A DNA stretch of 64,000 bases from Nocardioides szechwanensis (GTDB lineage Bacteria > Actinomycetota > Actinomycetes > Propionibacteriales > Nocardioidaceae), in NCBI RefSeq assembly GCF_900103935.1, contig NZ_FNIC01000006.1, positions 62,001-126,000 of the forward strand. Reading direction: 5' to 3'. The notes below the pieces were generated by a model. It saw nothing but the letters and a program-made list of their open reading frames with translations. It was not told where the DNA came from and did no database searches. Positions 20,767 to 30,881 of the stretch are shown here, one piece after another (the first letter of the stretch is position 1; the number at the start of each line of letters is the position of its first letter). The position numbers were made by a program, and so were the translations under genes.

Positions 20767-23082
20767 CTACTGGGTGATGCGGTAGGCGTCGAAGACACCG
20801 GGGACGCCGCGGACGGCCTTGAGGACGGTGTCGAGGTGCTTGGCCTCGGCCATCTCGAAGGTGAAGCGGCTCTTGGCGACGCGGTCGCGGGTGGTGGAGA
20901 GGTTGGCGCTGAGGATGTTCACGTGGGCGTCGGAGAGCACCATCGTGATGTCGGAGAGCAGCCGGGCCCGGTCGATCGCCTCGACCTGGATGTTGACCAG
21001 GAACGTCGAGTTGCCGGTCGGGGCCCACTCGACCTCGAGCACCTTCTCGGGCTGCTTGAGCAGCGAGGCGGCGTTGGTGCAGTCGCGGCGGTGGACCGAG
21101 ACTCCGCCGCCCTTGGTCACGAAGCCGAGGATGTCGTCGGGCGGCACCGGGGTGCAGCACTTGGCCAGCTTGACCCATACGTCGGGTGAGCCCTTGACGA
21201 TCACGCCGGCGTCGCTGCCGGTGGAGACCTTGGAGCGGCCGCGGCGACCGGTGATCGTCACCGCCTCGGCGAGGTCCTCCTGCGCGCCCTCGTTGCCGCC
21301 GTGCAGCTCGATCACCCGGCGTACGACGGCCTGGGCGCTGAGGTTGCCCTCGCCCACCGCCGCGTAGAGCGCGGAGACGTCGGCGATTTTGTAGTGGGCG
21401 GCCGCCAGCGTCAGCGACTCGTGGGAGAGGAGGCGCTTGAGCGGCAGGCCCTCCTTGCGCATGAGCTTGGCGATCTCGTCCTTGCCCCGCTCGATCGCCT
21501 CCTCGCGCCGCTCCTTGGTGAACCACTGGCGGATCTTGGCGCGGGCGCGGGGCGACTTGACGAAGGTCAGCCAGTCCTGGGAGGGCGCGGCCGTGGCGGC
21601 CTTCGAGGTGAACACCTCGATGACGTCGCCGTTCTCGAGCGTCGACTCGAGCGGGACCAGCCGGCCGTTGACCCGGGCGCCGATGGTGTGGTGCCCGACC
21701 TCGGTGTGGACGGCGTAGGCGAAGTCGACGGGGGTCGCGCCGGCGGGCAGGGCGATGACGTCGCCCCGGGGCGTGAAGACGTAGGTCTCGGCGCGGTTGA
21801 TCTCGAAGCGCAGCGACTCCAGGAACTCGCCCGGGTCCTCGACCTCGCTCTGCCAGTCGAGCAGCTGGCGGACCCACGACATGTCGTCCATGTCGCCGCG
21901 GCGCTCGGTGTCGGCGCCGGTGCGGCCGTCCTCCTTGTACTTCCAGTGCGCGGCGACGCCGTACTCGGCGCGACGGTGCTGGGCGAAGGTCCGGACCTGC
22001 ATCTCCACGGGCTTGCCCTGCGGCCCGATCACCGTGGTGTGGAGCGACTGGTACATGTTGAACTTCGGCATCGCGACGTAGTCCTTGAACCGCCCGAGCA
22101 CGGGGTTCCAGCGCGAGTGCAGGACGCCGAGGACCGAGTAGCAGTCGCGGTCGTCGTCGACCAGGATCCGGATGCCGACCAGGTCGTAGATGTCGGAGAA
22201 GTCGCGGCCGCCGACGATCATCTTCTGGTAGATCGAGTAGTAGTGCTTGGGCCGGCCGGTCACGGTGGCCTTGACCTTGGCGTCGCGCAGGTCCTGCTCG
22301 ACCTGGCTGATCACCTCGGCCAGGAACGAGTCGCGCGACGGCGCCCGCTCGGCGACCATCCGCACGATCTCGTCGTAGATCTTGGGGTGCAGGGTCGCGA
22401 ACGCGAGGTCCTCGAGTTCCCACTTGATGGTGTTCATGCCGAGCCGGTGGGCCAGCGGCGCGTAGATGTCGAGCGTCTCGCGGGCCGTGCGCTCCTGGCT
22501 CTTTTGCGGCACGTAGCGCAGCGTGCGCATGTTGTGGAGACGGTCGGCGAGCTTGATGACCAGGACGCGGATGTCGCGCGACATCGCGACGATCATCTTG
22601 CGGATGGTCTCGGCCTGCGCCGAGTCGCCGTACTGGACCTTGTCGAGCTTGGTCACGCCGTCGACGAGGCGGGCGACCTCGTCACCGAAGTCCTCGCGAC
22701 ACTGGTCGAGGGTGTAGGGCGTGTCCTCGACCGTGTCGTGCAGCAGCGCCGCGACCAGGGTCGACTCGGTCATGCCGATGTCGGCGAGGATCGTGGTGAC
22801 GGCGAGCGGATGGGTGATGTAGGGGTCACCGCTCTTGCGCATCTGGGTGCCGTGCATCTTCTCGGCCGTGACGTAGGCGCGCTCGATCAGCGCCAGGTCG
22901 GCCTTCGGGTGGTTGGCGCGTACGGCGCGGAACAGCGGCTCGAGCACGGGGTTGCCGGTCTGGGTGCGGGTGCCCATCCGGGCCAGCCGCGCGCGCATGC
23001 TGCGCGCCGACGGCGGGGCGGCGTCCGAGGGGGTTTCCGGCGCACGGTCCCGCGCGGGCGGGGCGGTGCGTTCCTCGGTCAC
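20767..23082 (-). CDS. relA: Bifunctional (p)ppGpp synthetase/hydrolase
   Basis: Long RelA/SpoT homologue (Rel) of 771 residues from a GTG. The hydrolase HD domain is intact (LLHDTVEDT, with HD at 115-116 and ED at 119-120). The synthetase domain shows [20 protein letters not shown] (about 331-350), so both activities are expected. A TGS domain follows ([14 protein letters not shown]), then the conserved cysteines of the zinc-finger region ([11 protein letters not shown]), and an ACT domain at the C-terminus. A 45-residue Ala/Pro/Arg N-terminal extension is typical of actinobacterial Rel. It lies 19 nt after apt on the same strand, so purine salvage and alarmone control are cotranscribed. Confidence 0.96.
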   Translation of the reverse strand: MTEERTAPPARDRAPETPSDAAPPSARSMRARLARMGTRTQTGNPVLEPLFRAVRANHPKADLALIERAYVTAEKMHGTQMRKSGDPYITHPLAVTTILADIGMTESTLVAALLHDTVEDTPYTLDQCREDFGDEVARLVDGVTKLDKVQYGDSAQAETIRKMIVAMSRDIRVLVIKLADRLHNMRTLRYVPQKSQERTARETLDIYAPLAHRLGMNTIKWELEDLAFATLHPKIYDEIVRMVAERAPSRDSFLAEVISQVEQDLRDAKVKATVTGRPKHYYSIYQKMIVGGRDFSDIYDLVGIRILVDDDRDCYSVLGVLHSRWNPVLGRFKDYVAMPKFNMYQSLHTTVIGPQGKPVEMQVRTFAQHRRAEYGVAAHWKYKEDGRTGADTERRGDMDDMSWVRQLLDWQSEVEDPGEFLESLRFEINRAETYVFTPRGDVIALPAGATPVDFAYAVHTEVGHHTIGARVNGRLVPLESTLENGDVIEVFTSKAATAAPSQDWLTFVKSPRARAKIRQWFTKERREEAIERGKDEIAKLMRKEGLPLKRLLSHESLTLAAAHYKIADVSALYAAVGEGNLSAQAVVRRVIELHGGNEGAQEDLAEAVTITGRRGRSKVSTGSDAGVIVKGSPDVWVKLAKCCTPVPPDDILGFVTKGGGVSVHRRDCTNAASLLKQPEKVLEVEWAPTGNSTFLVNIQVEAIDRARLLSDITMVLSDAHVNILSANLSTTRDRVAKSRFTFEMAEAKHLDTVLKAVRGVPGVFDAYRITQ

Positions 23083-23101
23083 CCTGCGAGTCTACGGCGT
23101 G

Positions 23102-23665
23102 TCAGACAGTCATCAGGGCGGTCAGGGGAAGGTCCCCGATCGCCTGACGGCCGGGCAGGAACGACAGTTCCATGAGCATCGCCGCGGCCGTGGCCGTGCC
23201 ACCGCACGCCTCGACGAGGTCGACGGTGGCCTGCAGCGTGCCACCGGTGGCGAGCACGTCGTCGACCAGCAGCACCCGCTCACCGGGAGCGATGCCGTCC
23301 TGGTGCACCTCGAGCGTCGCCACGGCGTACTCGAGCGCGTAGGAGACCGCGTGCGTGGCGCGAGGGAGGCGACCGACCTTGCGCACGGGCACGAAGCCCA
23401 CGCCGAGGGCCAGGGCCACGGGCGCGGCGAGGATGAACCCGCGCGCCTCCATGCCGACCACCTTGTCGACCACGACGGTGCCGTCGCCGTCACGGCCGAC
23501 GTCGGCGAGCGCGGCGATCACGGCCGCGAAGCCGGCGGGGTCGCCCAGGAGCGGCGTGATGTCCTTGAAGAGGATGCCCGGCTCGGGGAAGTCGGGGACG
23601 TCGAGGACCAGGCGCGCGAGCGCCTCGCGTGCCGCGGCGCCGACCGACCCACCCGGGGTGGTCAC
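23102..23665 (-). CDS. apt: Adenine phosphoribosyltransferase
   Basis: Makes AMP from adenine and PRPP. It has 187 residues, with the PRPP-binding motif VLLVDDVLATGGTL and the N-terminal PDFPEPGILFKDITPLL block typical of Apt. The GTG start at 23665 shares one base with the secF stop, so it is coupled to secF. A long upstream extension in this frame is the antisense-type reading of secF and is excluded. The secD-secF-apt-relA order is the normal actinobacterial arrangement. Confidence 0.94.
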   Translation of the reverse strand: MTTPGGSVGAAAREALARLVLDVPDFPEPGILFKDITPLLGDPAGFAAVIAALADVGRDGDGTVVVDKVVGMEARGFILAAPVALALGVGFVPVRKVGRLPRATHAVSYALEYAVATLEVHQDGIAPGERVLLVDDVLATGGTLQATVDLVEACGGTATAAAMLMELSFLPGRQAIGDLPLTALMTV

Positions 23666-24900
23666 TACTTCTTGCCGCGCTTCGACTTCGTCTGCCGTAC
23701 GGGCTGGACGCGACCAGCGGAGTTGCTCTGCTTCACCGGCCCACGGGAAGGAGGTACGACGCGCCCTCGGCCGCTCGCCTCGACGCCACGCGGCGGTGCG
23801 GTCGGGCGGCTCTCGGGCTGTCCCTCGTCGTCGAGGTCGGCGTCGTCCTCGGGCTCGTCGACGACGGGCATGTCCTCGACGAACGCCGGGACCGAGGCGT
23901 AGCGGTCGGCCTGCGCTCGCGCACGGGCCTTGGCCCGGCGCTCCTGCAGCACGATCGCGCTCTCGGTGGACTTGAGGTGGACCAGCACGCGCGGCGCCAG
24001 GAAGACCGACGAGTAGACGCCGACCGCCATACCGACGAACTGCGCGAGCGCGAGGTCCTGCAGCGAGCTGGCACCCAGCTGCACCGCACTGACGTAGAGG
24101 ATCGCGCCGATCGGGATCAGGGCCACGATGCCGGTGTTGACCGAGCGCACCAGGGTCTGGTTGACGGCCAGGTTGGCGGCGTCGCTGTAGCTCTGCCCCG
24201 GCTTGAGCCGCTCGTGGGTGTTCTCCCGGACCTTGTCGAAGACGACGACGGTGTCGTAGAGGGAGAACCCGAGGATCGCGAGCAGACCGGTCACCGCGGA
24301 CGGCGTGACCTGGAAGCCCGACAGCGCGTAGATCCCGATCGTGATCATGATGTCGTGGGCCAGCGCGACGAGCGCGGCGATCGACATCTTCCACTCGCGG
24401 AAGTAGGCCCAGATGAAGAGCATGACCAGGATCAGGAAGACGATCACGCCGATGATGGCGCGCTGCGCGACCTCCTGGCCCCAGCTGGCGCCGATCTCGT
24501 TCTGGGAGATGTCGGCGGTCTCGACGTCGACGACCGTCTGGATCGCCGCGACGACCTCGTCGCTCTCGTCCTGGGTGAGCTCCTCGACCTGCACCAGGAT
24601 GGCGTTGCCACCGGCCGTGGTGGCCGTGGGGTTGGCGGCACCGTCGATGCCGGCGTTGGCGACCACCTCACGGAGGTCGTCAGCCGTGGCCTGCGAGGCC
24701 TGCGACGAGCTGACCGGGACGCGGTACTGCGTGCCGCCGGTGAACTCGATGCCGAAGTTGAGGCCCTTGAGCACGATGATCGCGATGGCCCCGGCGACGA
24801 GGGTGCCGGACACGGCGTACCAGAGCGCCTTGCGCCCGACGAAGTCGATCGAGCGGCGGCCTCCGTAGAGGTCGTTGCCGATCCTCGAGAACTTGCCCAT
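23665..24900 (-). CDS. secF: Protein translocase subunit SecF
   Basis: Membrane partner of SecD that uses the proton gradient to help complete Sec-dependent export. It has 411 residues, six membrane helices, a periplasmic P4-type domain between helices 1 and 2, and the SecF motif NFGIEFTGGTQYRV near the N-terminus. The helix-4 block LAILGFSLYDTVVVFDKVRENTHE is typical. The C-terminal ~110 residues are a hydrophilic, Arg/Pro-rich tail, longer than in E. coli. Its ATG directly abuts the secD stop. Confidence 0.95.
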   Translation of the reverse strand: MGKFSRIGNDLYGGRRSIDFVGRKALWYAVSGTLVAGAIAIIVLKGLNFGIEFTGGTQYRVPVSSSQASQATADDLREVVANAGIDGAANPTATTAGGNAILVQVEELTQDESDEVVAAIQTVVDVETADISQNEIGASWGQEVAQRAIIGVIVFLILVMLFIWAYFREWKMSIAALVALAHDIMITIGIYALSGFQVTPSAVTGLLAILGFSLYDTVVVFDKVRENTHERLKPGQSYSDAANLAVNQTLVRSVNTGIVALIPIGAILYVSAVQLGASSLQDLALAQFVGMAVGVYSSVFLAPRVLVHLKSTESAIVLQERRAKARARAQADRYASVPAFVEDMPVVDEPEDDADLDDEGQPESRPTAPPRGVEASGRGRVVPPSRGPVKQSNSAGRVQPVRQTKSKRGKK

Positions 24901-26732
24901 CAGGCCCTCCCCTCCGCGCGTGCGATATCCATGCCGAGCGTCTCCTTGCTGAGACCGGAGAACCGGCCCCCGCCGTTGAAGAAGCGGTAGCGACCGAGGT
25001 AGGACACCAGCGGCTTGGTGAACCAGAACAGGACCGCGAGGTCGATCAGCGTGGACAGGCCCAGCGCGAAGCCGAAGCCCTTCACCGCGCCGGTGGCGAA
25101 GAAGTAGAGCACCGAGGCGGACAGCAGCGAGACCACGTTGGCCGCGAGCCGGGTGACCTTGGCGCGCTTCCAGCCGCTCTCGACCGCGACCCGCATCGTC
25201 TTGCCCTCGCGCATCTCGTCACGGATGCGCTCGAAGAAGATGATGAAGGAGTCGGCGGTGATGCCGACCGCGATGATCAGGCCCGCGATGCCCGGCAGGG
25301 TCAGGGTGAAGCCGGCCGACACCCCGAGCAGCAGCACCATGGAGTAGGTGATCAGCGCCGCGACCGCGAGCGAGCCCAGCACCACGAGGCCGAGGCCGCG
25401 GTAGTAGAGCAGGCAGTAGAGCATCACGAGGCCGAGGCCGAAGCCGCCGGCCCAGAGGCCCGCGGAGAGCTGGTCACCGGCCAGGGAGGGCCCGATGGTC
25501 TCGGAGGACACGTCGTCCTGGAACGAGATCGGCAGCGCGCCGAACTTGAGGCTGGTCGCCAGGCTGCCGGCAGAAGCCTCGGTGAAGTTGCCGCTGATCT
25601 CGGCCTGGCCGTTGGTGATCCGGCCGTTCATGGTCGGGGCGGAGATGACCTGGCCGTCCAGGACGATCGCGAACCGACCGCCGTTGGTGACGAGCGCGGT
25701 CGAGACCTCGGAGAAGGCGTCCTGGCCGACGCCGCCGATCTCGAGGTTGACCACCCAGCCGACCTGGCCCTGCGGGATGCCGGCGCTGGCGGACTCGAGG
25801 TCGGTGCCCTCGATCACGGCCTTGGACAGCAGGTACTTGACCGCCGGGCCGCCGTCGTCGCCTGGCTCGCAGGTGATCAGCGGCAGGTCGGGGTTGTCCA
25901 CGACCTGCGGCGGGTTGCCGTCGGTCGGGCACTGGAACTCGTTGTAGCGCTTGACCCAGGCGGCGTCGGGGCTGGTGCTCCAGGCGAGCTCCTCGGCGAC
26001 ACGGGCCGCCTCCTTCTCCGGGTCGCCCTGAGGGATGGCGACGGACTCGGTCGGGCTCGGGGAGCTCGACGGGTCGCTCGACGCCGTGTCGGACGGGCTC
26101 TCGGACGGGGCGTCGCTCGGAGAGGCGGTCGGGCTGGCGGTGTTGCTGGCCAGCGCCTCGGCCGGGCCGTTGCCCTGGCCACGCTTGTGGAGGAAGCCGG
26201 GCGTGGCACGGTTGGCGCTGCCGCTCGTGGCTCCGTCTGACGGGTTGCCGGACTGGGTCACGGAGTCGCTGGGAGTGCCACTGGGCGTGTTGCTGGGCGT
26301 GTTGCTGGGCTCGGTGCCGGGTTCGGGCACGGTGGGGTCGACCTGGGGCGCCGCGGTGCACGCGGTCGCGGAGTCGGCCGCGCAGGCGACCAGGCGGAAG
26401 CGCAGCTGGGCCTGTCGCTTGACGGTGTCGACCAGGTCGCGCGCGTTGCGGCCGGGGATCTCGACCACGATGAACCGGTTGTCCTGCGTAGTGACCTCGG
26501 CCTCGCGCACACCGGTGCTATTGACGCGCTGGTCGATGATCTTGCGCGCCTCGTCGAAGCTCTCGGAGCTGGGGTCGCCCTCCGCGGTCATCGTGATGCG
26601 GGTGCCGCCCTGCAGGTCGAGGCCGAGCTCGGGCTTCCACGTGCCGGCCAGTGCCACCAGGCCGTAGGAGATGGCCACGCCCAGGAGGAACACCAGGAGG
26701 GTGCGCCCGGGGCGAGCGGTCTTGCGGGCCAT
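24900..26732 (-). CDS. secD: Protein translocase subunit SecD with low-complexity insert
   Basis: 610 residues: an N-terminal helix, then the LGLDLQGGTR motif (37-46), a large P1 domain, and five C-terminal helices including GIAGLIIAVGITADSFIIFFERIRDE. Between about residues 130 and 236 the P1 domain carries a Ser/Thr/Pro/Gly/Asp repeat tract (runs such as SNTPSNTPSGTPSD) of about 100 residues that the fold does not need. The tract is extracytoplasmic. It acts with SecF and YajC, whose genes flank it with overlapping stop/start codons. Confidence 0.95.
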   Translation of the reverse strand: MARKTARPGRTLLVFLLGVAISYGLVALAGTWKPELGLDLQGGTRITMTAEGDPSSESFDEARKIIDQRVNSTGVREAEVTTQDNRFIVVEIPGRNARDLVDTVKRQAQLRFRLVACAADSATACTAAPQVDPTVPEPGTEPSNTPSNTPSGTPSDSVTQSGNPSDGATSGSANRATPGFLHKRGQGNGPAEALASNTASPTASPSDAPSESPSDTASSDPSSSPSPTESVAIPQGDPEKEAARVAEELAWSTSPDAAWVKRYNEFQCPTDGNPPQVVDNPDLPLITCEPGDDGGPAVKYLLSKAVIEGTDLESASAGIPQGQVGWVVNLEIGGVGQDAFSEVSTALVTNGGRFAIVLDGQVISAPTMNGRITNGQAEISGNFTEASAGSLATSLKFGALPISFQDDVSSETIGPSLAGDQLSAGLWAGGFGLGLVMLYCLLYYRGLGLVVLGSLAVAALITYSMVLLLGVSAGFTLTLPGIAGLIIAVGITADSFIIFFERIRDEMREGKTMRVAVESGWKRAKVTRLAANVVSLLSASVLYFFATGAVKGFGFALGLSTLIDLAVLFWFTKPLVSYLGRYRFFNGGGRFSGLSKETLGMDIARAEGRA

Positions 26733-27028
26733 CAGTTCTCCTCAGGCTCGGGCTCGCCGAGCACTTCTTCGCGTTGTACGACGGTGCCGACGGCGCCGCG
26801 GGCGACGTGGATGACCACGCCGGGGGCGATCTCGACGCCCACTCGGTCCTCGGCCAGCTCGACCAGCGTGCCGAACACACCGGAGGTGAGCATCACCTCG
26901 TCCCCTACGGACAACGCGGACTGCATACGCGTGAGTTCCCGCTGGCGACGAGAGGCCGGCCTGATGACCAGGAGCCAGAAGAGGAGAGCGATGCCCACGA
27001 GGGGCAAGAGCTGGACTAGCTCTGGCAC
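26732..27028 (-). CDS. yajC: Preprotein translocase subunit YajC
   Basis: Small single-pass membrane protein of the SecDF-YajC complex. It has 98 residues, with one N-terminal helix (LPLVGIALLFWLLVIRPASRRQ) and a small C-terminal domain with the SVGDEVMLTSGVFGTLVE block. The GTG at 27028 is chosen because GGAAGG stands seven bases upstream; a TTG at 27043 is in frame but has no such site. The stop overlaps the secD start. It is followed upstream by the ruvB end and a 100-nt gap that probably holds the promoter for yajC-secDF-apt-relA. Confidence 0.92.
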   Translation of the reverse strand: MPELVQLLPLVGIALLFWLLVIRPASRRQRELTRMQSALSVGDEVMLTSGVFGTLVELAEDRVGVEIAPGVVIHVARGAVGTVVQREEVLGEPEPEEN

Positions 27029-27131
27029 GACAAGACCTTCCAATACCGATGGGGGGTGCGCGGCCTGCGCGCCGAGAGGGGCAGACCGACCGACGGGAGA
27101 GTCTAACCGTGAGGCCCCTCCCGGTGACGAA

Positions 27132-28208
<1,077 letters not shown>

Positions 28209-28209
28209 G

Positions 28210-28806
28210 TCAGGCCTTGCTCAGGGAGCGGAGCGCGGAGCGCAGCAGCGCGCCGATGTCGGGGGTGTCGCCGGCCTCGGGGGCCACGCTCTCGACCGCG
28301 GCCTCGGCGTCCTTGGTGGACCAGCCGAGCCCGACCAGGCCCTGCTCGACCTGGTCGCGCCACTGCGGCACCGCGGAGGCGGGGCTCGAGGAGCGCCCTG
28401 AGGTGGGGCTGCCGATCCGGTCCTTGAGCTCGAGGATGATCCTCTGCGCGCCCTTCTGGCCCACGCCGGGCACCCGGGTCAGGGTCTTGACGTCGTCGCT
28501 GGCGATCGCGCGGCGGAGGTCGTCGGGCGAGAGCACAGCAACCATCGCCTGGGCGAGCTTGGGCCCGACCCCGGAGGCGGTCTGCACGAGCTCGAACGTC
28601 GACTTCTCGTCGTCGTCGACGAACCCGAAGAGCGTGAGCGAGTCTTCGCGGACGACCATGCTGGTGGGCAGCGTGGCCAGGTGCCCGGGACGCAGGGTGG
28701 CGAGCGTGCCCGGCGTACACATCAGCTCGAGGCCGACCCCGCCGACCTCGATCACGGCGCTGGACAGGGTCAGGGCGGCCACCTGGCCGCGGACGAACGC
28801 GATCAT
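28210..28806 (-). CDS. ruvA: Holliday junction DNA helicase subunit RuvA
   Basis: Binds the four-way junction and loads RuvB. It has 198 residues: an OB-fold N-terminal domain ([12 protein letters not shown]), two helix-hairpin-helix motifs ([11 protein letters not shown] and [18 protein letters not shown]), a variable linker, and a C-terminal UBA-like domain ([18 protein letters not shown]) that contacts RuvB. The ATG at 28806 overlaps the ruvC stop (ATGA). Confidence 0.96.
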   Translation of the reverse strand: MIAFVRGQVAALTLSSAVIEVGGVGLELMCTPGTLATLRPGHLATLPTSMVVREDSLTLFGFVDDDEKSTFELVQTASGVGPKLAQAMVAVLSPDDLRRAIASDDVKTLTRVPGVGQKGAQRIILELKDRIGSPTSGRSSSPASAVPQWRDQVEQGLVGLGWSTKDAEAAVESVAPEAGDTPDIGALLRSALRSLSKA

Positions 28807-29336
28807 GCTCTGCTCCTCGCTGCGGCCACGGCGGCGTCGAGGCGCGACTGGGCGCCGCCGCGCCAGATGTGGGTGATGGCCAGCGCCAGGGCGTCGGCGG
28901 CGTCGGCGGGCTTGGGCGGCGCATCGAGGCGCAGGATCCGGGTGACCATCGCGCCCACCTGGGCCTTGTCGGCCCGGCCATTGCCGGACACGGCGGCCTT
29001 GACCTCGCTGGGTGTGTGGAGCGCGACCGGGAGCCCGCGCCGGGCGGCGCACACGAGCGCGATCGCACTGGCCTGGGCGGTGCCCATGATCGTGCTGCTG
29101 TCGGAGCGCGCGAAGACCCGCTCCACCGCGACGGCGTCTGGCCGGTGCTCGTCGAGCCAGGCGTCGATGCCGATCTCGATGCTGACCAGCCGCTCGGCGA
29201 CCGGGAGCTGGCTGGAGGTGCGTAGGACGTTGACGTCGACCAGCGTGAGCGGGCGGCCGACGCTGCCCTCGACCACGCCCATGCCCATGCGGGTCAACCC
29301 GGGGTCGATCCCGAGCACTCGCATCGGCCTGGTCAT
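28803..29336 (-). CDS. ruvC: Crossover junction endodeoxyribonuclease RuvC
   Basis: Resolves Holliday junctions by symmetrical nicking. It has 177 residues. The acidic catalytic residues are visible: D11 in LGIDPGLTR, E72 in VERVF, and the late aspartates in PADAADALALAITH. The ATG at 29336 is chosen over the internal MRVLGIDPG start because GAGG lies at a suitable distance. It heads the ruvCAB operon, and a LexA-type operator ends 14 nt before its start. Confidence 0.96.
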   Translation of the reverse strand: MTRPMRVLGIDPGLTRMGMGVVEGSVGRPLTLVDVNVLRTSSQLPVAERLVSIEIGIDAWLDEHRPDAVAVERVFARSDSSTIMGTAQASAIALVCAARRGLPVALHTPSEVKAAVSGNGRADKAQVGAMVTRILRLDAPPKPADAADALALAITHIWRGGAQSRLDAAVAAARSRA

Positions 29337-29349
29337 GTCGCGCCTCTCG

Positions 29350-29367
29350 TCCGAACACCTGTTCGGA
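29350..29367. promoter_or_regulatory. LexA-type SOS box upstream of ruvCAB
   Basis: TCCGAACACCTGTTCGGA is a perfect inverted repeat around a two-base centre and contains CGAAC-N4-GTTCG, the consensus core of Gram-positive/actinobacterial LexA boxes. It lies 14 nt before the ruvC start, in the promoter gap between yebC and ruvC. SOS control of ruvCAB is known in mycobacteria, which fits. Confidence 0.85.
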
Positions 29368-29427
29368 GACCTACGCTAGCCCGCCACTCCCCCACAGCCG
29401 GGTCGCGACACGCGCTCGGACCGCCGA

Positions 29428-29448
29428 CCGTCGCAAAGTTTGCGACGG
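29428..29448 (-). terminator. Hairpin downstream of yebC
   Basis: A perfect ten-base-pair inverted repeat (CCGTCGCAAA-G-TTTGCGACGG) begins about 20 nt after the yebC stop. There is no T-run on the yebC-sense side, so it is a likely but weak terminator separating pdxT-yebC from ruvCAB. Confidence 0.55.
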
Positions 29449-29466
29449 GTCCGCGTGAAGGTCCGG

Positions 29467-30234
29467 TCAGTCGTCCTCGAGCTCGGCCATGACCTCGTCG
29501 GAGACGTCGAGGTTGGCGTAGACGTTCTGTACGTCGTCGAGGTCCTCGAGCACGTCGATGAGCCGGAACACCTTGGGCGCGGAGTCGGCGTCGAGCTCGA
29601 TCTTGTTGTCGGGGACGAAGGACGCCTCGGCCGAGTCGTAGTCGATGCCGGCCGCTTGCAGGGCGGTGCGGACCGCGACCAGGTCGGTCGACTCGGAGAC
29701 GACCTCGAACGCGTCGCCGAGGTCGTTGACGTCGTCGGCACCGGCCTCGAGCGTGGCCTCGAGGACGTCGTCCTCGCTGACCGTCTTGCCCTCCTGGTCC
29801 GCGGGGACGATCACGACGCCCTTGCGGTTGAACAGGAACGACACCGAACCCGGGTCGGCCAGGGACCCGCCGTTGCGGGTCATGGCGGTGCGGACCTCCA
29901 TGGCGGCGCGGTTCTTGTTGTCGGTGAGGCACTCGATGAGGATCGCGACGCCGCCGGGGCCGTAGCCCTCGTACATAATCGTCTGGTAGTCGGCGCCGCC
30001 GGTCTCGGCACCGGAGCCGCGCTGCACGGCCCGCTCGATGTTGTCCTTGGTGACCGAGGACTTCTTGGCCTTCTGGATGGCGTCGAAGAGCGTCGGGTTG
30101 CCGGTGGGGTCACCGCCGCCCATCCGGGCCGCGACCTCGATGTTCTTGATCAGCTTGGTGTTCATCTTGCTGCGCTTGGCGTCGACGACCGCCTTCTTGT
30201 GCTTGGTGGTCGCCCATTTGGAGTGGCCAGACAT
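29467..30234 (-). CDS. yebC: YebC/PmpR family protein (TACO1-like)
   Basis: 255 residues with the family's N-terminal [14 protein letters not shown] and the YEGYGPGG motif. YebC-family proteins were long called transcriptional regulators; more recent work links them to ribosomes and translation of proline-rich stretches, so either role is possible here. GAGGG precedes the ATG. It lies 11 nt after pdxT in the same direction; the pairing pdxT-yebC-ruvC is standard in actinobacteria. Confidence 0.94.
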   Translation of the reverse strand: MSGHSKWATTKHKKAVVDAKRSKMNTKLIKNIEVAARMGGGDPTGNPTLFDAIQKAKKSSVTKDNIERAVQRGSGAETGGADYQTIMYEGYGPGGVAILIECLTDNKNRAAMEVRTAMTRNGGSLADPGSVSFLFNRKGVVIVPADQEGKTVSEDDVLEATLEAGADDVNDLGDAFEVVSESTDLVAVRTALQAAGIDYDSAEASFVPDNKIELDADSAPKVFRLIDVLEDLDDVQNVYANLDVSDEVMAELEDD

Positions 30235-30245
30235 GCGTCCCTCTT

Positions 30246-30872
30246 CTACTTCTGTGTCACTGGGTCGGTGGTCGTCACGCTGCGCACGAGATCGACGAAC
30301 AACTGGTGGAACCGTGAGTCGCCGCCCACCTCCGGGTGGAACGACGTCGCCATCAGCGGGCCCTGCCGGACCGCGACGATCCTACCCACGGCACCCGGGA
30401 CCTCGACCCGGCCGAGCACCTCGACGCCGGGCCCGACCTGCTCGACCCAGGGCGCCCGGATGAAGATCGCGTGCACCGGCCCGTCGATCCCGTCGATGGT
30501 CAGGTCGTCCTCGAAGGAGTCGACCTGGCGACCGAAGACGTTGCGGCGCACGGTGATGTCGAGGCCGCCGAGCGTCTCCTGGTCAGAGGTGCCGCCCTCG
30601 ATCCGGTCGGCCAGCATGATCATCCCGGCGCAGGTGCCGAACGTCGGCATGCCGCGCTTGATCCGGTCGCGCAGCGGCTCGAAGAGCTCGAACGTGCGGG
30701 CCAGCTTGGCCATCGTGGTCGACTCGCCACCGGGGATCACCAGCCCGTCGCAGGCGTCGAGCTCCGAGGGACGGCGTACGGCGATGGTGTCGACGCCGAG
30801 CGACGCCAGCACGCGCAGGTGCTCACGCACGTCGCCCTGGAGGGCGAACACGCCGATCGTCGGTGGCTTCAC
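30246..30872 (-). CDS. pdxT: Pyridoxal 5'-phosphate synthase glutaminase subunit
   Basis: Glutamine amidotransferase that supplies ammonia to PdxS for PLP synthesis. It has 208 residues from a GTG. The PGGESTTM motif, the nucleophile in GTCAGMIML, and the His/Glu of SFHPEVGGD complete the catalytic triad. In most actinobacteria pdxT directly follows pdxS; here pdxS starts nearly 7 kb away and the gap is filled by an accessory gene block on the same strand. pdxT begins 9 nt after the end of the nearer carboxylesterase. Confidence 0.95.
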   Translation of the reverse strand: MKPPTIGVFALQGDVREHLRVLASLGVDTIAVRRPSELDACDGLVIPGGESTTMAKLARTFELFEPLRDRIKRGMPTFGTCAGMIMLADRIEGGTSDQETLGGLDITVRRNVFGRQVDSFEDDLTIDGIDGPVHAIFIRAPWVEQVGPGVEVLGRVEVPGAVGRIVAVRQGPLMATSFHPEVGGDSRFHQLFVDLVRSVTTTDPVTQK

Positions 30873-30881
30873 CCCGGCAGT

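Noticed and set aside
27029..27043. TTG start for yajC
   Set aside because: It lacks a ribosome site, whereas GGAAGG lies at proper distance before the GTG at 27028.
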